This document shows, in pieces, positions 60,917-64,000 of a stretch of DNA of 64,000 bases. The translations under genes and the position numbers were made by a program. How positions within the stretch are numbered: position 1 is the stretch's first letter; each line of letters opens with the position of its first letter. The stretch comes from Bradyrhizobium sp. CB1650 (GTDB lineage Bacteria; Pseudomonadota; Alphaproteobacteria; Rhizobiales; Xanthobacteraceae). The notes under the pieces are model-generated. The model was not told the DNA's origin and did not search any database. It saw nothing but the letters and a program-made list of their open reading frames with translations. Location: NCBI RefSeq assembly GCF_029761915.1, contig NZ_CP121695.1, forward strand, positions 496,001 to 560,000. The letters run 5' to 3'.

Positions 60917-61948
60917 ATGATGACGGCGTCAAAAGTGTTCATTGCGTTCTGCGTTCTGGCGGTGCTCGGAACCGCGCTCGCGATCGGCCCGGCCGAGCTG
61001 CGCCGCCTGTTGCCGGGCGGATCGAGCACCGAGATTGCCAGCGCCGCCAGGCCCGACGCCAAGCAGGAAGCGACGGCCAAGGTCGAGCCCAAAGCCGACA
61101 CGAAGCCGGAAACCAAGCCCGAGGCAAACCCTGAGCCGAAGCTCGCGGACGCCGCGCCTACGACGTCCGCGCCTGCTGCGTCCAAGCCCGCCGCCGCCCT
61201 GGCTGAAACCCAGACCCAGGCAACGGCCGCGCTCACCGATCTCGCGCCGGTCAAGGCGCCTCCGGCTGCGGCCGACTCCGGTCCGCGCTTCGATGTCGCG
61301 CGCATCGACGATCACGGCGAGGCGGCGGTGATCGCGGGCCAGGCCGCGCCCGGTGCGAAGGTCGAGCTGCTGCGCGACGGCCAGCCGCTCGACACGGCGG
61401 TTGCCGATGCGTCCGGTCAGTTCGTCATGACCCCGCCGCAGCTTCCCGCCGGCTCCTATGAGCTGACCCTGCGCGCCAAGGCGCCTGACGGCACCGTCAC
61501 GCAATCCGGCCGCAGCGTCCCGGTGACGATCGCCGAAGCAGCGCCGCCGCCGGCGCGCCTGGCATCCGCGCGTCCCGACGCGGCACCTGCGAGCAGGCCG
61601 CAGACCAAATCGGACGAGAAGCAGGATGTTGTCGCGGCGTTACCCTCCGCCGCACCACGCCTTGCCTCGGCGACGGACCGCCCCGCGGTCCATCAGAGGA
61701 TGATGGGCGCGGCAAAGCCCAGGGTCATGGCCAGGACGACGGCCGCAGACATCGTGGCCGGCGCGCCCTCCGAGCCCGGCACAAGCCGGGTGATCTCCCG
61801 CGGCGACAGCCTGTGGGCCATCAGCCGGCTCGCTTACGGTGACGGCTCCCGCTACGCGCTGATCTTCAACGCCAACCGCGCCAAGATCCACAACCCCAAT
61901 CTGATCTATCCCGGCCAGACTTTTGTCTTGCCGCAAAAGACGCCGTGA
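60917..61948 (+). CDS. LysM-domain envelope protein
   Basis: 343 residues from the ATG at 60917 (MMTASKVFIAFCVLAVLGTALA, membrane anchor); a GTG two codons earlier is possible and the longer frame from 60653 looks non-coding. A long Ala/Pro/Lys/Glu linker with repeated KPE and KAD-type units precedes an Ig-like beta domain (GEAAVIAGQAAPGAKVELLRDGQP) and a C-terminal LysM (SRVISRGDSLWAISRLAYGD; IHNPNLIYPGQTFVLP) that binds peptidoglycan. Likely inner-membrane-anchored and spanning the periplasm. Confidence 0.85.
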   Translation: MMTASKVFIAFCVLAVLGTALAIGPAELRRLLPGGSSTEIASAARPDAKQEATAKVEPKADTKPETKPEANPEPKLADAAPTTSAPAASKPAAALAETQTQATAALTDLAPVKAPPAAADSGPRFDVARIDDHGEAAVIAGQAAPGAKVELLRDGQPLDTAVADASGQFVMTPPQLPAGSYELTLRAKAPDGTVTQSGRSVPVTIAEAAPPPARLASARPDAAPASRPQTKSDEKQDVVAALPSAAPRLASATDRPAVHQRMMGAAKPRVMARTTAADIVAGAPSEPGTSRVISRGDSLWAISRLAYGDGSRYALIFNANRAKIHNPNLIYPGQTFVLPQKTP

Positions 61949-62159
61949 CGTCGGCAGTCTTGCTGCCGCGCGACGCGGTGGAGCTGCGAGGCGCATTCCC
62001 TCTTCCTCCCGTGCGCCATGATGTCACCGCCTTGGTTTGACAAAGCGACCTGACGGGCCACGCGCGGGCTGCGATGCTTTGACTCCCATGGAGCCGGAAC
62101 CTTTGGTTCCCCAGCGCGTCATAACGATGCGAGGCGGCTTGGCGCGGGAGGAGGGCCAA

Positions 62160-63440
62160 GTGACCAAATCAGTGGTCAGGTCGGTGGTCATGTCGAGATC
62201 ACGCATGGGACTGGCGCTGGCCGGCGCGACCCTGGCGATTCTGGCAGTGCTGTTGCCGAATACGGCGGAGGCGCAGTTTGGCCTGCGCGGCGGACCGCTC
62301 GGCGTTGCGCGCTTCGCCGTCGGCCACGTGCTCGGCCTGTCGCGCCTGCGCCACGCCCGCATGGCGGTGCGGAGCAGCCGCTACCGCACCGCGGCGCTGA
62401 GATCGCATGACCCGCGCGGCGCCGAGGCCGGCCAGCCCGCCAATCCCTACGCCTTGCGTGCTGCGCTCACCGCGCAAGCAGCGCTGTCGGGCTGGCATGG
62501 CGGCCGCCGTCCGCAAGGCTGGTGGCGCCATCCCGACGGCAGCTACGGATGGGCCGGCCCGGTGTTCTGGCCGTTCGCGCATGATGATCTCACCACCGCA
62601 ATCATCTTCGGCGACCAGACCAGCCTTTCGCTTTATGGCTACGGCGACATCTACGCCGCGATCTTCGTGCCCTATGCGACGGCCGAGCTCGTCGCGTACA
62701 CCGAGCCACAGGGACGTCGTGCGCGCAAAATCCCGACGGCGCAAAATATCTGCGATGCCAGCGACACCGGCGGTCTTCCGCTCGACCGCATCGTGGCCGC
62801 CGTGCAGCCGAACGAAACGCAGCGCACGGCGCTCGACGCGCTCGCGACCGCCTGGACCGCGGCGCGCGATACCATCCGCGCCGCCTGCCCGGCACAGGCG
62901 CCTGCGAATGCAGCCGCTCGCCTCGAGCTGATGCAGACCCGGCTCGAAGCGATGATCAAGGCGACGGACGGAACTGCGCCGGCGCTCGAGAAATTCTATG
63001 GTCTGCTCGCCGACGAGCAGAAGGCAAAGTTCAACGCGCTCGGCAAGGACAGTCGTCGCGGCAAGGACATGCCGGCGGCGGCGTGCCAGGCCGGCGCGGA
63101 GCCGCAATTTGACGAGCAGGCGCAGCGCCAGTACGAGCAGCTCGTGAAGCAGCAATGGCCTATAGAGGACATCGCCTCCACTTTGCGTCTCGACGACATC
63201 GGTCGCGCCCGGCTCGACGTGCTCCAGGACACCACGCTGCGGACCATGCAGACGCTGAGCGCATGCCCGCCGACGGCCGCGCTCACGCCGCGGGCCCGCC
63301 TCGCGGCGGTCAAGGCACGGCTCGAAGCCATGCTGCAGGCGGTGAAAGGCGTGAGCGATGCGCTCGACGATTTCGAGGCAGACTTCAACGACGAGCAGAA
63401 GGCGCAGTTCGAAGCAATGGGGCCGAAGCGTGGGGCGTGA
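62160..63440 (+). CDS. Periplasmic LTxxQ/Spy-like repeat protein
   Basis: 426 residues from a GTG at 62160 preceded by GGAGGAGGG; an ATG at 62190 (MSRSRMGLALAGATLA) is an alternative. Signal peptide ending NTAEAQF. Gly/Arg- and Trp-rich N-terminal region, then two related helical halves, each with Cys and ending in (L/F)x(D/E)EQKAxF (LADEQKAKFNALGKD; FNDEQKAQFEAMGPK), the LTxxQ-type motif of Spy/CpxP-like chaperones. Probably an envelope-stress or metal-binding protein; the duplicated halves are larger than in Spy. Confidence 0.75.
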   Translation: MTKSVVRSVVMSRSRMGLALAGATLAILAVLLPNTAEAQFGLRGGPLGVARFAVGHVLGLSRLRHARMAVRSSRYRTAALRSHDPRGAEAGQPANPYALRAALTAQAALSGWHGGRRPQGWWRHPDGSYGWAGPVFWPFAHDDLTTAIIFGDQTSLSLYGYGDIYAAIFVPYATAELVAYTEPQGRRARKIPTAQNICDASDTGGLPLDRIVAAVQPNETQRTALDALATAWTAARDTIRAACPAQAPANAAARLELMQTRLEAMIKATDGTAPALEKFYGLLADEQKAKFNALGKDSRRGKDMPAAACQAGAEPQFDEQAQRQYEQLVKQQWPIEDIASTLRLDDIGRARLDVLQDTTLRTMQTLSACPPTAALTPRARLAAVKARLEAMLQAVKGVSDALDDFEADFNDEQKAQFEAMGPKRGA

Positions 63441-63540
63441 GCTGAGCGTCGCGCCTGATTCCGCGGTATGGGTGCTGCTTTCGCCAGGACGCCCCTGAGG
63501 CACGATCCTGCGCTCCTCACGGCTAACGGAGCCGAATGAT

Positions 63541-64000
63541 TCACATCCTCCGCCGCGCCGCCGACGCATCCACCACGTTCTCGACTTCGTCGCGCCAGGA
63601 CAGGATCTCCATCGCGAGCACGGGGTGGTTAAAACCCTTGAGCTGGAGGTCGTCGAGCGCGCGCGCTTCGACCCAAGGCTCGACCATGCCGTAGACGCGG
63701 CGGCTGACCACGATCTGGCCGGCCTTGGCCTCGTCGCAGAGGCGCGAGGCGAGGTTGGTGACGCTGCCGATCGCCGCGTATTCCAGGCGCTGCTCGAAGC
63801 CGATCTGGCCGAGCGTGGCGTAGCCCATCGCGATGCCGAGGCCGAACCCGAGCGAGTGGCCGCGGTTCTTCCACTTCTCGGTCAGTCGGCCGATCGCATC
63901 GCGCATCTCGACCGCCATCTTCACCGCGCGCTTGGTGTGGTCGGCGAATTGAATCGGCGCGTTGAACAGGATCATCACGCCGTCACCGGCAAAGCGGTCG
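63541..64000 (-). CDS. Class III adenylate/guanylate cyclase, 3' part (runs off window)
   Basis: The visible 152 codons begin within the catalytic domain (DRFAGDGVMILFN), contain the second metal Asp and the Asn/Arg pair (IGSVTNLASRLC), and end VENVVDASAARRRM. It is close to the cyclase at 56319 (shared [13 protein letters not shown]-type stretches). The N-terminal part, including any sensor domain, lies beyond 64000. Confidence 0.85.
   Translation of the reverse strand, partial: DRFAGDGVMILFNAPIQFADHTKRAVKMAVEMRDAIGRLTEKWKNRGHSLGFGLGIAMGYATLGQIGFEQRLEYAAIGSVTNLASRLCDEAKAGQIVVSRRVYGMVEPWVEARALDDLQLKGFNHPVLAMEILSWRDEVENVVDASAARRRM

Overview
The window is 64 kb of high-GC chromosome from an alphaproteobacterium, most likely Bradyrhizobium or a close relative in the Nitrobacteraceae. 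This is inferred from gene content (FixJ-like regulators, a hybrid CheA with a C-terminal receiver, several c-di-GMP proteins, PHQ-type small secreted proteins) and from the intergenic palindromes with cores such as GTCATGCCCGGG and GGTGGGTTACGCC. No rRNA, tRNA, CRISPR array or phage module was found.

Region 1 (1-20.6 kb) is mainly signalling. It holds a DMT exporter, a degenerate receiver-EAL protein, an MFS symporter, a LuxR-type regulator with a histidine-less kinase-like helix, an orphan Hpt protein and a Crp/Fnr regulator. It also holds a chemotaxis-like operon (cheA with a 1-nt frameshift, cheW, cheY, cheR, a PilZ-like gene and a receiver), a FixJ-like regulator, and a 1198-residue hybrid histidine kinase overlapping a receiver gene. 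Three promoter regions here share the palindrome CCGTA-N4-TACGG. Two of them precede LuxR/FixJ-type genes whose DNA-binding helices are nearly the same.

Region 2 (20.8-40.1 kb) is mostly metabolism and envelope. A GntR/FCD repressor gene is divergent from a tightly packed operon: NitT/TauT-type ABC transporter (three genes), an L-arabinonate-type IlvD/Edd dehydratase and an RraA-like protein. A perfect 26-bp palindrome lies between them. Then follow an S9 oligopeptidase, a class V aminotransferase, an SNase-like protein, a large protein of unknown function, a caspase-fold protein lacking its catalytic dyad, a lone HlyD-like adaptor, a lactonase-type beta-propeller, small membrane or secreted proteins and a dienelactone hydrolase.

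Region 3 (40.3-57.8 kb) is an accessory, IS-rich segment. A 3.0-kb unit (IS110/IS1111-type element plus IS1182-type element) is tandemly duplicated with one base missing in copy 2. Copy 2 is also interrupted by a complete IS21-type element with a 6-bp target duplication. Beyond it lie a 1310-residue SARP-like regulator with a degenerate cyclase domain, ATPase and TPR-type repeats, two small secreted proteins (one with a G9 tract that breaks its frame), a c-type cytochrome, a second IS1182-type element and a GAF-adenylate cyclase.

Region 4 (57.8-64 kb) returns to core-type genes: a Cache-PAS-GGDEF-EAL protein, a LysM protein, a periplasmic LTxxQ-type protein and the 3' part of another class III cyclase gene that runs off the window.
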